DNA of 64,000 nucleotides from Paracoccus aerodenitrificans (GCF_027913215.1 NZ_CP115784.1:2294001-2358000); one strand, 5' to 3'; counted from the first letter of the stretch, positions 55,243 to 64,000 are shown. Numbers and translations are program-made. Notes: a model not told the origin generated them from the sequence alone.

Positions 55243-55989
55243 CTATTGCTTCACCGCCCGCGCCAGAACTGCGACCGATACCTGTTCGACCCCTTGCGCC
55301 AGCAGCGCACGGCTCGCCGCCTCCATTGTGGCACCCGAGGCCATGACATCATCCACCAGCAGAACCGGACGCGACGCCAACAGCTTGCAACCGCGTGGTG
55401 AAACGGAAAATGCGTCCTTCAAATTCTCGTGACGTTCGGCGTGGCTGCGATGGTCCTGCGCTTGGGTGGCCCGCGTTCTTCTCAGAAGCGAGGGCATGAC
55501 GGCCAGCCCCGTTCTTCGTCCGATCTGCTGCGCCAGCAAATCGGCCTGATTATATTTGCGCACCATGAACCGGCGCGGATGCAGCGGGATCGGCAGAATA
55601 ACCGTATCATCCGTGACAAGCGGTCGCGCAGCATCCGCCAGCCACTGCCCCAGAGGCACCGCCAGATCCGGCCTGTCCCCATGTTTCAGCGCCAGCACCA
55701 TCCCTCGCCCGACGCCGCCATAGACCAAAGCCGCCCGGCCAGCATGCCAGGAAGGCCGAAGCCGGAGGCAATCGTCGCAGATCAAACCTGCCTCCGCTGC
55801 GACTCCGGGCAGAGGCACGCCGCACACATGGCAGGCACAGCCCGACACAAACTCACAATCCCGCCAGCAGGCTGGACAAAGCGCACCATCCTGTTCGACA
55901 GCAATCCCGCAGGACAGACATTGCGGCGGATAGACCATCGTCAATGCGGCTTTCATCGCCCGCGGAAGGGATTTAAGAAATGCGGCCAT
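55243..55989 (-). CDS. comF: ComF family phosphoribosyltransferase-like protein
   Basis: ComF supports DNA uptake in natural competence and gene-transfer-agent recipients. The 248-residue protein has N-terminal double zinc ribbons (CLSCG, CPACW, CHVCG, CDDC) and a C-terminal phosphoribosyltransferase domain with the PRPP loop VLLVDDVMASGAT. It is the first gene of the comF-grxC-nitrilase-marR string. Its ATG shares bases with the ATG of the divergent methyltransferase (CATG). Confidence 0.92.
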   Translation of the reverse strand: MAAFLKSLPRAMKAALTMVYPPQCLSCGIAVEQDGALCPACWRDCEFVSGCACHVCGVPLPGVAAEAGLICDDCLRLRPSWHAGRAALVYGGVGRGMVLALKHGDRPDLAVPLGQWLADAARPLVTDDTVILPIPLHPRRFMVRKYNQADLLAQQIGRRTGLAVMPSLLRRTRATQAQDHRSHAERHENLKDAFSVSPRGCKLLASRPVLLVDDVMASGATMEAASRALLAQGVEQVSVAVLARAVKQ

Positions 55990-56833
55990 GACCTCCGACC
56001 ATGAAAAGACCCAATCAGATAATGGCCGTCACAGGCTGGTTGATCCGGCAGCTTTGGCCCGCCAACGCGCACGGGCGCGGCGGCTTGGGCTGGCCGAACC
56101 GCTGCATCGGCTTGCCGCAGATGAGGTTCAGGATAGGCTCGGAGAGATTAACAGAGACTTTACGCGCATCGGCATTGTCACCGCATGGCCCGAATTCTGG
56201 GCCGGTATCTTTCCCGACGCCACCATCCTGCCAGATGACGAAATTCTGGCGCTGCCCCGAAATCTGGATCTGGTCATCCACGCCATGAGCCTCCACTGGG
56301 CCGAGGATCCCGTCGGACAGATCGTGCAATCCGCGCGGGCGCTGAAGCCGGACGGGCTTTTCATGGCGGTTTGTTTTGGCGGCGATACGCTGATCGAATT
56401 GCGCGACGTCCTGTCCCGCGCCGAGATCGACGCCACCGGAGGCCTGTCGCCGCGCCTTCTGCCGATGGGAGAGATCCGCGACCTTGGCGGCCTGTTGGCC
56501 CGCGCCGGTCTGGCCCTGCCGGTGGCCGATCATCTCGCCGCGCCCGCCAGCTATCGCGACCTGTTCCATCTGGCGGCGGATCTGCGTGCCATGGGCGAAA
56601 CCAACGCGCTGAATCAGCGCCTCCGCCATCCCACCCGGCGCGAGATCTTTGCCCGTGCCGCTGAGGATTACGCCAGCCGATATCCCGATCCGGCCAATCC
56701 CGGCCGGATTCTTGCCACATTCGACCTGATCTTTCTGACTGGATGGGCCCCCGATCCGGGCCAGCAAAAACCTCTGCGTCCCGGCTCGGCCAGAATGCCG
56801 CTCTCGGATGCATTGAAAGCGAGAACATCATGA
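55988..56833 (+). CDS. SAM-dependent methyltransferase-like protein (BioC/NDUFAF5 type)
   Basis: This 281-residue protein resembles the NDUFAF5/BioC methyltransferases. The DLVIHAMSLHWAEDPVGQI stretch (about residues 94-112) is typical of the post-motif region and MGEIRDLGGLLARAGL is conserved. The usual glycine-rich SAM-binding motif I is not obvious. Function could be arginine hydroxylation or methylation, but is not determinable. The start overlaps the comF start by two bases, and its stop overlaps the hemH start (ATGA). Confidence 0.82.
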   Translation: MTSDHEKTQSDNGRHRLVDPAALARQRARARRLGLAEPLHRLAADEVQDRLGEINRDFTRIGIVTAWPEFWAGIFPDATILPDDEILALPRNLDLVIHAMSLHWAEDPVGQIVQSARALKPDGLFMAVCFGGDTLIELRDVLSRAEIDATGGLSPRLLPMGEIRDLGGLLARAGLALPVADHLAAPASYRDLFHLAADLRAMGETNALNQRLRHPTRREIFARAAEDYASRYPDPANPGRILATFDLIFLTGWAPDPGQQKPLRPGSARMPLSDALKARTS

Positions 56834-57858
56834 CGCCCCAGCACGCCCCCGCCGACCATCCCGAGATCGTTCGGGATAAAACCGGCATCCTCATTGCCAA
56901 TCTCGGGACGCCCGATGGCTATGATTACTGGTCGATGCGCCGCTATCTGAATGAATTCCTCTCGGATAAGCGCGTGATCGACCTGCCGGGCTGGAAATGG
57001 CAGCCGCTTCTGCAAGGGATCATCCTGACCAAGCGGCCTTTCAGCTCCGGGGCGAATTACAAGCTGATCTGGAATGAGGAGAAAGGCGAAAGCCCGCTCA
57101 TGACTATCACCCGCGATCAGGCGGATGCGCTGCGACAACGGGCTGAAGCCGAATGGGGCGATCAGGTCATGGTGGAATTCTGCATGCGCTATGGCAACCC
57201 GTCGACTCATGAGGTACTGGACCGCATGGTCAAGGAAGGCTGCCGCCGCATCCTGTTCCTGCCGCTTTATCCGCAATATGCGGGCGCGACGTCAGCAACG
57301 GCGAATGACCAGCTTTTCCGCGCCCTGATGCAGCAGAAATGGCAACCCGCCGTGCGGACCGTCGAGCCCTATTTCGACCGGCCCGATTATATCGAGGCAC
57401 TTGCCGGCTCGGTCCGACGGGCGCTTGAGGGCAGGACGCCCGGCAAGCTGGTCGCCTCATATCACGGGATGCCGAAGCGCTATCTTCTGGAGGGCGATCC
57501 CTATCACTGCCAGTGCCAGAAAACCTCCCGGCTTCTGCAAAACGCGCTTGGCTGGCAGGACGGCATTATCGACACGACGTTCCAATCCGTCTTTGGTCGC
57601 GAAGAATGGCTGCGCCCCTACACGGTGGAACATGTCGCGGAACTGGCCCGGCAGGGTCACACCGATATCGCCGTGATCTCACCCGCCTTCGCGTCGGACT
57701 GTATCGAAACGCTGGAAGAGATAAACGGCGAGATCCGCGAGTCGTTTGAACATGCCGGGGGCAAGAACTTCACCTATATTCCCTGTCTGAATGCCGAGCC
57801 TGCCCATATCGAGGTGATGATGAACGTGGTGCGCGAAAATATCGCGGGATGGCTGTGA
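56830..57858 (+). CDS. hemH: Ferrochelatase
   Basis: HemH inserts ferrous iron into protoporphyrin IX to make haem. The 342-residue protein starts at ATG 56830 and has the N-terminal ANLGTPDGYDYWSMRRYL motif, the iron-ligand histidine in SYHGMPKRY (about residue 215) and the C-terminal motif with SPAFASDCIETLEEI. It is translationally coupled to the methyltransferase gene. Haem made here could feed the aa3 oxidase. Confidence 0.97.
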   Translation: MTPQHAPADHPEIVRDKTGILIANLGTPDGYDYWSMRRYLNEFLSDKRVIDLPGWKWQPLLQGIILTKRPFSSGANYKLIWNEEKGESPLMTITRDQADALRQRAEAEWGDQVMVEFCMRYGNPSTHEVLDRMVKEGCRRILFLPLYPQYAGATSATANDQLFRALMQQKWQPAVRTVEPYFDRPDYIEALAGSVRRALEGRTPGKLVASYHGMPKRYLLEGDPYHCQCQKTSRLLQNALGWQDGIIDTTFQSVFGREEWLRPYTVEHVAELARQGHTDIAVISPAFASDCIETLEEINGEIRESFEHAGGKNFTYIPCLNAEPAHIEVMMNVVRENIAGWL

Positions 57859-57971
57859 TTTTTCCGGTACCTGCGACGGGCAGATAAAACCAAAAAACCG
57901 CCCTGTGGCAGCCTTTTCCCCGATCGGGCGTTATATCCGCGTATTCTGTGACAGGATAAAGGAACCGAACA

Positions 57972-58310
57972 ATGCCCGACAGAGAACTTGCGCAGCAAAG
58001 CTGCAAACCTATCGAAAAGGGCACGAGACCCCATGACAGCGCCTCGGCGGAGAACCTTCTCGCACGTCTCGATGGGTGGAAATTGTCCGAGGACGGCAAA
58101 AGCATCACGCGGCGTTTCACCTTCAAGGGGTTCCTCAGGGCCGTCGAAATGGCAAATCTCGCGGCATGGCTTGGGAACAAGCAGGATCACCACCCCGATA
58201 TCAGCTTCGGATTCGGATATTGCGAAGTGACCTTCAGCACGCATGATGCGGGCGGGCTGACGGATAATGACTTCATCTGTGCGGCCCGGCTGGACATGCT
58301 TGTCGCATGA
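57972..58310 (+). CDS. phhB: 4a-hydroxytetrahydrobiopterin dehydratase
   Basis: This 112-residue pterin-4a-carbinolamine dehydratase recycles the pterin cofactor of aromatic hydroxylases. The motif HHPDISFGFGYCEV (about residues 72-85) carries the catalytic histidines, and a third His lies near the end of the protein (THDAGGLTDNDF). The longer N-terminal part up to residue 25 is unusual. No phenylalanine hydroxylase gene is in the window. Confidence 0.94.
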   Translation: MPDRELAQQSCKPIEKGTRPHDSASAENLLARLDGWKLSEDGKSITRRFTFKGFLRAVEMANLAAWLGNKQDHHPDISFGFGYCEVTFSTHDAGGLTDNDFICAARLDMLVA

Positions 58311-58329
58311 CCGCGACGCCACGGGAGGA

Positions 58330-58348
58330 CGGCCCCGAAACGGGGCCG
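58330..58348. terminator. Bidirectional hairpin between phhB and L,D-transpeptidase
   Basis: A perfect 8-bp GC stem (CGGCCCCG with CGGGGCCG) and AAA loop separate two convergent genes. No T-run follows on either strand, so termination would be Rho-assisted. Its position suits a shared terminator. Confidence 0.5.
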
Positions 58349-58361
58349 CAACGCATAGCGG

Positions 58362-58964
58362 TCAGATGATCAGAACCTGCGTGCCGATCTTGGCATACCC
58401 GAAAAGCTCTTTGATATGCTCATTATACAGGCCGACACAGCCATTCGAGGATTTGCGCCCGATCTTGCGCGTGTCATGCGTCCCGTGAATGCGGTAATAC
58501 TGCCATGACAGGTAAAGCGCGTGAGTCCCAAGCGGATTATCCGGCCCCGGCGGCACGAAGGGGGGCCATTCCGGATTGCGTTTGCGCATATCGGGGGTCG
58601 GTGCCCAGCTTGGGCCTTCGACCTTCTTGATGACCTCCGTCCGGCCCTTGCGCGTCAACTCGGCGCTGACCGGAATGGACGAAGGATAGAGACGATAGAT
58701 GCTTTCATCCTCGGACCAGTAATGCACGGCGCGCGAGGTATAGTCGCACAGGATCGCGCCATTCCGCAGTGAGGTGAAGTAAGGCTTCCAGTCCTGCGCA
58801 CGGAAGCTGGATATATTGCGCGTCTGGTCGTCATTGGGGTCGTATTGCACACGTCCCGCATCGGGCGTCTGCGCCAGACCGGGGGCCGAAAAGCCCACAG
58901 CCCCAAGCGCTGCAGCCGAGGTGACAAAGCTGCGCCGGTCCAGGCCACGGAAAGCTCTGGTCAT
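58362..58964 (-). CDS. L,D-transpeptidase (YkuD domain), second copy
   Basis: This 200-residue periplasmic protein is a paralogue of the enzyme at 27.3-27.9 kb. It has a twin-arginine signal (DRRSFVTSAAALGAVGFS) and the catalytic motif HGTHDTRKIGRKSSNGCVGL (about residues 159-178) with Cys in SNGC. The NPLGTHALYL segment precedes it. Replacement of the usual IRM by VGL after SNGC may change specificity. Confidence 0.92.
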   Translation of the reverse strand: MTRAFRGLDRRSFVTSAAALGAVGFSAPGLAQTPDAGRVQYDPNDDQTRNISSFRAQDWKPYFTSLRNGAILCDYTSRAVHYWSEDESIYRLYPSSIPVSAELTRKGRTEVIKKVEGPSWAPTPDMRKRNPEWPPFVPPGPDNPLGTHALYLSWQYYRIHGTHDTRKIGRKSSNGCVGLYNEHIKELFGYAKIGTQVLII

Positions 58965-59171
58965 GTTCTTCTCCTGCTCGGGCCGTCTGACGTGGCCTTG
59001 GAATTATATGGCCCGAATTTATGCCCGCTAGGCAGATTCGGACAACTGAAACTGTCGTTATCGGATCATATGGTTCAGGAAATGTTGTGAAAATCACGCA
59101 ATATTTCCTTTGACGGCGCGAGACGCCACGCTAGATGAACCCAAAAGAAAACCAAAACGATGAGGCACAGT

Positions 59172-59684
59172 ATGAAATCCATGATGCTCATTCTGGTGAC
59201 CGGGCTGGCACTTGCCGGCTGCGCTCCCAGAACGCCAGGCGCCGTGGTCGGGCCGGACGGTCAGGCCGTGCCTGTCGCCTATACGATCGGCGCCAGCGAG
59301 GCGGCAGCGATTCCCAATCGTATCCTTGAACAGGTAAATCTGCTGCGCTCCGGCTCGGGTGTTGCGCCGCTGAAGCTTGACCCCACGCTGAGCGCCGCCG
59401 CTGCCGCGCATTCCCGGGATATGGCAGCGCAGAACCGGGCATGGCATTTCGGATCGGACGGCTCCTCCCCACTGGATCGAGCGCAACGAGCGGGCTATTC
59501 GGGTGAACTGGTCGGCGAAAATATCAGCGAAAGCTACGAAAACGATATCGTGACGCTTCAGGCTTGGATGGAGACGCGCGATACGCGCGATGTCATCATG
59601 GATCCCGCCGCCACGGCACTGGGCTTTGCATGGTATCAGGAACCGTCGAAGAAAATCTGGTGGACGCTGATTACCGGCAAGTAA
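59172..59684 (+). CDS. CAP-domain (SCP/PR1-like) lipoprotein
   Basis: This 170-residue lipoprotein has a signal peptide with lipobox LAGC and a CAP domain. The motifs are LRSGSGVAPLKLDPTLSAAAAAHS and a putative metal/active-site set HS...ENIS. It lacks the usual fourth strand of the CAP tail, which is not critical. The ATG at 59172 follows GAGG six bases away; the upstream ATG at 59160 is the alternative. CAP proteins in bacteria are exported but their roles are mostly unknown. It faces the RTX gene. Confidence 0.85.
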   Translation: MKSMMLILVTGLALAGCAPRTPGAVVGPDGQAVPVAYTIGASEAAAIPNRILEQVNLLRSGSGVAPLKLDPTLSAAAAAHSRDMAAQNRAWHFGSDGSSPLDRAQRAGYSGELVGENISESYENDIVTLQAWMETRDTRDVIMDPAATALGFAWYQEPSKKIWWTLITGK

Positions 59685-59761
59685 AACCTCCCGAAGGCGA
59701 TATATTACCCGTCTGCCCCGTGCGGTCGGGTGCTGCGTCCTCATATCCCTGATACCGTCTG

Positions 59762-62700
59762 TCACAGCAGCAGATCGAAGGGGATCACCGGCGACCCCAT
59801 GACGCTGATTCGAAAATCCGGATCGGCGTCACCATTCAGATCGAACAACAACTGCGTTCCGCCCTGAATATCCTGCAGCGCCATCTCTGGCCGTCCTGTT
59901 CCGCTGAGGCCGTCACTGCCCGTCCAGACCAGATCATCGGGCAAGGCCGTCAGGTCGATAACATCCTCTCCAGACCGGAAATCCTCAATCACATCCGGTC
60001 GCGAGGATATCCGGGGGGCGCTGAACACGAAACGATCCGCCCCGGCACCGCCGGTAAGCTGATCGTAACGCTCCCCACCGATCAGCACATCGTCGCCTTC
60101 ACCGCCATCAATCGTGTCATTGCCGTGATCCCCCATCAGAGTGTCATTACCCGCATCTCCGGACATGATGTCATTTCCGAACCCGCCATCGACAAGATCA
60201 TTCCCGTCGCCCCCCACAACCGTGTCGTTCCCAAGACCTCCGCGCACCGTGTCATTTTCGTTCAGCCCCCATACCTCATCGGGTCCCGCACCACCGAGCA
60301 TGTCATCCCGGCCCAGCTCTCCCCACATGCGATCGGGTCCCAGACCGCCATTCATCGTGTCATTGCCCAGACCGCCGCGCAGGCTGTCATGCCCCCCATC
60401 GCCATTGACAATATCATCCCCAGCCTCACCCAGAACCGTGTCATCGCCTATCCCGCCATAGAGACTGTCATTCCCCGCTTCTCCGCGCAGAGCGTCATTG
60501 CCGTCATTGCCGTAGATCCGGTCCTGACCGTCCGCGCCGAAAATCGTATCGTCCCCCATCCGACCCCGCGCGACATCGTCATGTGTGTCAAGCGAGATAT
60601 GATCGGCCTCCATCCCGCCTGTTACCGAATCGTCTCCGTCACCGCCGCTGATGCGGTTGCCCGGCCCCCATACCCTGATCCAGTCATTGCCGGTTCCGCC
60701 GTTGATGACGTTATGCCCGACAATCCCGATCAGCTTGTCATGACCGGAACCACCCTCGATCCTGTCCCAGCCCCCTTCGCCATAGACCAGATCGTCTCCG
60801 TCGCCGCCATAGATGCTGTCCGCGCCCGGACCGCCGAGGATTACGTCATTGCCCGTCTCTCCATGCAGCACATCCTTGCCGACATAGCCCCAGATGCGGT
60901 CATCCCCCGACCCGCCATAGATAGTGTCATTACTTCCGTGACCGCTCAGCCGGTCATGATGGCCGCCGCCCTTGATCAGGTCATCCGCAGCCCCGCCATA
61001 GATTTCATCAGAACCCTTGCCTCCCGACAGCGTATCCCTGCCATTATTCCCGATCAGCAGGTCCGGCCCATGCCCGCCCAGCAGATCGTCATTGCCCCGC
61101 AGGCCATCGGTTGCCCCGCCGCGATCGGGCATCCGAATACGGTCATCACCGCCCGTCCCGAGAACGGGATTTTTACGGGATGGCGGCGGAGGCAATGGGG
61201 TCGGCCCTGAATATCGCCCGGGCCCGCCCCCGGGAGACAGAGGCGTTCCAGGGGGATCGCTGATAGGCGTTACCGGCGTGACCAGACTGCCATAATCGAT
61301 ATCATTCACATAATGCGCCAGCGGAAACATGCTGTCCGTAAAATGAGAGGCAGGAAGCGCCTTTCCGTCTGACGTCTGTATCTCGATCCTGACCGTTCCA
61401 GCCTGCAAAGCTGCACCGCCTGCGGTCGGAATGATCTTCATCTGAGCAATGCTGCGAATAAAGGCCAGTTCGGACAGATCCAGCGTGTCGCGGCGCGGAT
61501 CATAATCATGAATCGTGACCTGTCGCGCCGCATATGTGGGGATGAAAATATCACTTCCATCCCCCCCATGCATGGCGACCTCGCCCTCTCGTCCGATCAG
61601 GATATCGTCTCCACCCGCGCCTGCAAGGGCTGACGACGCCCCCATGCCGATGATGATGTCGTTATCCTCACCTCCGGTAAGCCGCCCGCTCCCGGATTTT
61701 GTGATCCCGATCCGTCCGGGATAGAAGGCAAGCTGCGTCACACCGTTTTCGGTCGCGCTTGCGGCAAAGATGGCGACCTTGCCACCAATGACCCTCGCTT
61801 CAAGCGCCGAAACATCGGCAAGCGTCATGTCTGCGGTGTCTGCCAGCGTCGCAAGCAAGATCAGCCTGCCCTGACCATCAAGTGTCATGACGGAAATCCC
61901 GTCATCCGCCCCACCCGCAAACACAAATCCGCGGCCGTTTATTTCAACCGCATCTACAGCCGTCGCCGATTGAAATCGCGTATGAAGCGAATCTATGACG
62001 TGATCGCGAGTATCCAGCCTGCCTGACGCGTCCATCCCGAACACCGTCAGAGAATTGCTTTCTCCCCCTGCGACGACAAGAAAATAACCCGCCGAGCTTT
62101 TTACCGCAGCGCTGTCATGCGGCGCGGCAATGCCAATATCATTATCCCGATCGAACCCATCGACACGGCTCAACCCGTCGGTTTTCATCCTGAAGATATC
62201 GACCGCGCCCCCGCGGGGCGAACTTGCAATCGCAAAATCTGAAGATCCGATCTGCGCCGTCTCGATATGCGTAAATTCGGCATCGGTGATTTGCGTGGCA
62301 ATCCCCGGCTCGGTATCCAGCCGCTTCAGTTCGCCATTATCGCTCAGACTGTAAAGCGAAAGCGTTTCATCGCCGTTTCGTCCTGCAAGAATGAAGTCTT
62401 GTTCGCCAATGGTGATTCTCTTCAGCGTGACGGTATCACCCGGTATCGCTGATCGGTCGAACAGAGGCCCGGAGGATGTCAGCATCCCTGCCTGATCCAT
62501 CCACAGGCCGCGATGAACTCCATCTTGCTGCCCGGTTACGGCAAGCTGGAACTTTCCGCTTTTCGGAACTGCTTCGACCCGCGCCCCCGCCAGATAGCTT
62601 CCCGCAGCCTGCACCGACTGCACCCCAATCGCAGAAGCCGCGTTGCCAGCTTCGGCCAAGAGAAAGCTGCTGAACGCCGTCCCGCCATCCGCCGCCACGA

Positions 62701-62806
62701 CAAGCACGGGCCCCTGAGCGGTCTCAACAAGCTGAAGATCCGTAATGTTGCGCCCATAGGGAATTTTCGTCGCAAGCAGGGTCGTCACATGGTCAAGCAC
62801 AGTCAT
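59762..62806 (-). CDS. RTX calcium-binding repeat protein (type I secreted)
   Basis: This 1014-residue protein has no signal peptide. Residues about 1-370 form a non-RTX N-terminal module with repeating blade-like units that recall a beta-propeller. A first short RTX-like cluster covers about residues 375-420, and about 40 GGxGxDxUx nonapeptides fill residues 550-960. The end (DRFVFSAP then DVIEDFRSGEDVIDL) is the usual serralysin-type C-terminal cap that carries the type I secretion signal. A role in adhesion or surface layer is inferred. No type I transporter genes are in the window. Confidence 0.92.
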   Translation of the reverse strand: MTVLDHVTTLLATKIPYGRNITDLQLVETAQGPVLVVAADGGTAFSSFLLAEAGNAASAIGVQSVQAAGSYLAGARVEAVPKSGKFQLAVTGQQDGVHRGLWMDQAGMLTSSGPLFDRSAIPGDTVTLKRITIGEQDFILAGRNGDETLSLYSLSDNGELKRLDTEPGIATQITDAEFTHIETAQIGSSDFAIASSPRGGAVDIFRMKTDGLSRVDGFDRDNDIGIAAPHDSAAVKSSAGYFLVVAGGESNSLTVFGMDASGRLDTRDHVIDSLHTRFQSATAVDAVEINGRGFVFAGGADDGISVMTLDGQGRLILLATLADTADMTLADVSALEARVIGGKVAIFAASATENGVTQLAFYPGRIGITKSGSGRLTGGEDNDIIIGMGASSALAGAGGDDILIGREGEVAMHGGDGSDIFIPTYAARQVTIHDYDPRRDTLDLSELAFIRSIAQMKIIPTAGGAALQAGTVRIEIQTSDGKALPASHFTDSMFPLAHYVNDIDYGSLVTPVTPISDPPGTPLSPGGGPGRYSGPTPLPPPPSRKNPVLGTGGDDRIRMPDRGGATDGLRGNDDLLGGHGPDLLIGNNGRDTLSGGKGSDEIYGGAADDLIKGGGHHDRLSGHGSNDTIYGGSGDDRIWGYVGKDVLHGETGNDVILGGPGADSIYGGDGDDLVYGEGGWDRIEGGSGHDKLIGIVGHNVINGGTGNDWIRVWGPGNRISGGDGDDSVTGGMEADHISLDTHDDVARGRMGDDTIFGADGQDRIYGNDGNDALRGEAGNDSLYGGIGDDTVLGEAGDDIVNGDGGHDSLRGGLGNDTMNGGLGPDRMWGELGRDDMLGGAGPDEVWGLNENDTVRGGLGNDTVVGGDGNDLVDGGFGNDIMSGDAGNDTLMGDHGNDTIDGGEGDDVLIGGERYDQLTGGAGADRFVFSAPRISSRPDVIEDFRSGEDVIDLTALPDDLVWTGSDGLSGTGRPEMALQDIQGGTQLLFDLNGDADPDFRISVMGSPVIPFDLLL

Positions 62807-63022
62807 CAGAGGTCACCAAATTTTGTACAACCATAGCGGTAAATAGCCCAGGTTAATTTGGTCTTAATTCTACCCCTCTGAGTATCCGGTTGAGGTCCCA
62901 ATATAAGGAAAATTCTACTCACATCTGGGGCTAAAATTCAGAAATAATTAATTATTTAAAGATATCTGAGATTCCATCGGCTGTATCCCGATCATGGAAA
63001 CACTGGCAGGTTACACCTCAGA
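62807..63022. other. AT-rich divergent region between RTX and glycosyltransferase genes
   Basis: This 216-base region is much richer in A and T than its flanks. It holds a perfect 16-bp palindrome AAATAATTAATTATTT (62942-62957) followed at once by TAAAGAT (62957-62963), the core of the element seen before the capsule genes. No coding frame is supported. It probably serves promoters in both directions. Confidence 0.55.
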
Positions 63023-64000
63023 ATGTCAGAAATTTTCAACCATTTGGCGATTGACGCGTTTCGGCATTTTGACCGCGCAGCACGTCTTCGCGGGCTTGGG
63101 CCAACACTCGCCATGACCTCGCGTATCCTTTTCCGGGAGGGGATAGCAGGTGTCCGCGATCGGCTGGACGCACTTGGTCCGATAGATCACGATCCTCACC
63201 GGCAGACCACAGAAGCCGTCATTCTGACGACGCCGCATATGCTTCACTTCGCGCAACGTCTCCAGTCGATCCTGGCCGAAACCGGTATCGAGGCTGAGAT
63301 CTCTGATAATGACCGCGGCGCTGCTCAGGCCGAACTGGTCTTCGCTTTCGCGCCGCAGAATTTTCCTGCAGCTCCCGCTGCACGCACCATCGCATTCCAG
63401 GTTGAACAATCCACGCTGCCGGGCCGCTGGACATGTCAATATCTTAGCAAACTGTCCGATTTTCGCGCCGTATTCGACTATTCCCTGACAAATATCAGCG
63501 CGATGCAGGGCCATGTTCCTCTTCAGAAAATTTTCCATGTCCCTTTCTCACCTGCCGGGAGGGTCCAGATCAGAATGGGTAGGTCCCGCCGGGTGCTGTT
63601 TTATGGAGATACCAGCCCGGATCGGCGCCGAATGATGCTGCAAAAAATCAGCGCCGCAGTACCAGAACTTGAGATCGAGAATAACCTTTTCGGGTCGCAC
63701 CTGTCGGATCGGCTGAGGGAGACGGATATCGTCCTGAACCTCCACGCCGCCCAGGACGGATTACTTGAAACCGCCCGGATATCAGAGGCTTTGGCACATG
63801 GTTGTCTGGTCGTCAGTGAAGAATCCCTCGATCAGGACCAGTTAGAAGCTGATCGTCGGTTGATTTTCGCGCCTCAGGATGATCCGGCAGCGCTCACAGC
63901 CACTCTGCGCGGGTTGCTTGACGATCCGGATAAATATCGACGCCATCAGCTTGGCGGCAATCGCCCCCAGCCCGATCTTTTCCGCAACGGCATCCTGCGG
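63023..64000 (+). CDS. Glycosyltransferase-like protein (partial, C-terminus off the right edge)
   Basis: The first 326 codons of this protein are open with no stop. The first part is not recognisable. The later half has RRVLFYGDTSPDRRRM and IVLNLHAAQDGLLETARISEALAHGCLVVSEES (about residues 237-270), which resembles the nucleotide-sugar binding C-terminal half of GT-B glycosyltransferases (E-x-x-R-x-x-E-A-L-A-x-G). The ATG at 63023 was chosen as the first in-frame Met with no Shine-Dalgarno seen, so an earlier or later start is possible. Confidence 0.75.
   Translation, partial: MSEIFNHLAIDAFRHFDRAARLRGLGPTLAMTSRILFREGIAGVRDRLDALGPIDHDPHRQTTEAVILTTPHMLHFAQRLQSILAETGIEAEISDNDRGAAQAELVFAFAPQNFPAAPAARTIAFQVEQSTLPGRWTCQYLSKLSDFRAVFDYSLTNISAMQGHVPLQKIFHVPFSPAGRVQIRMGRSRRVLFYGDTSPDRRRMMLQKISAAVPELEIENNLFGSHLSDRLRETDIVLNLHAAQDGLLETARISEALAHGCLVVSEESLDQDQLEADRRLIFAPQDDPAALTATLRGLLDDPDKYRRHQLGGNRPQPDLFRNGILR

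Noticed and set aside
59900..61160. Dense short DNA repeats that could suggest a CRISPR or satellite array
   Set aside because: The period is 27 bases with third-position changes and encodes RTX nonapeptides, so it is coding repeat and not a CRISPR array.
60125..61210. 361-codon open frame on the plus strand
   Set aside because: It is antisense to the RTX nonapeptide repeats. The repeated DNA keeps a frame open, and its translation is a low-complexity Ile/Val/Pro repeat.

Overview
The window looks like a chromosomal segment of a high-GC alphaproteobacterium of the Rhodobacteraceae, most likely Paracoccus or a close relative. The main evidence is the cytochrome c oxidase cluster ctaC-ctaB-small membrane ORF-ctaG-ctaE followed by SURF1, thrC, an M16 peptidase and a GNAT acetyltransferase. 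Its CtaC sequence and gene order match what I remember of Paracoccus denitrificans. GapR (DUF2312), the AMP-type yfgM-bamB-der block and several Rhodobacteraceae-type hypothetical proteins agree. No rRNA, CRISPR array, insertion sequence, integrase or prophage was seen. One tRNA-Thr(UGU) is present.

Layout. 1-4 kb: the end of a peptide/nickel-type ABC importer operon (two permeases and a truncated ATPase) and a GlcD-type FAD dehydrogenase. 4-11.6 kb: the oxidase assembly cluster on the minus strand, with a terminator between ctaE and SURF1. 11.7-23.5 kb: housekeeping genes (tldD, dprA, topA, an acetoacetate-type CoA transferase pair, ppk2, a TerB-like protein, an M20 amidohydrolase, moaA). 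23.6-30.7 kb: a lipoprotein, tRNA-Thr, a degenerate sulfotransferase-like protein, gapR, selU, an L,D-transpeptidase and the copper ATPase copA, whose Shine-Dalgarno lies in a long hairpin.

30.8-40.6 kb is the main accessory island. It holds a KpsM/KpsT capsule exporter with two KpsE-like inner-membrane partners, a DXD glycosyltransferase, two stand-alone sulfotransferases and a 1135-residue protein joining a sulfotransferase-like domain, a coiled coil, a GT4-like and a GT2 glycosyltransferase domain. I infer synthesis and export of a sulfated surface polysaccharide. Its promoter regions are AT-rich islands that share a TAAAGATGYAAA element.

40.6-59 kb: a DUF1501/DUF1800 pair, a PCu(A)C copper chaperone, rpmB, ada with a PEP-mutase family gene, serS, yfgM-bamB-der, comF-grxC-nitrilase-marR, a methyltransferase with hemH, phhB and a second L,D-transpeptidase. 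59-64 kb: a CAP-domain lipoprotein, a 1014-residue RTX protein and the start of a glycosyltransferase-like gene cut by the right edge. Copper handling recurs along the window (Cox assembly, CopA, PCu(A)C), as do cell-surface functions.
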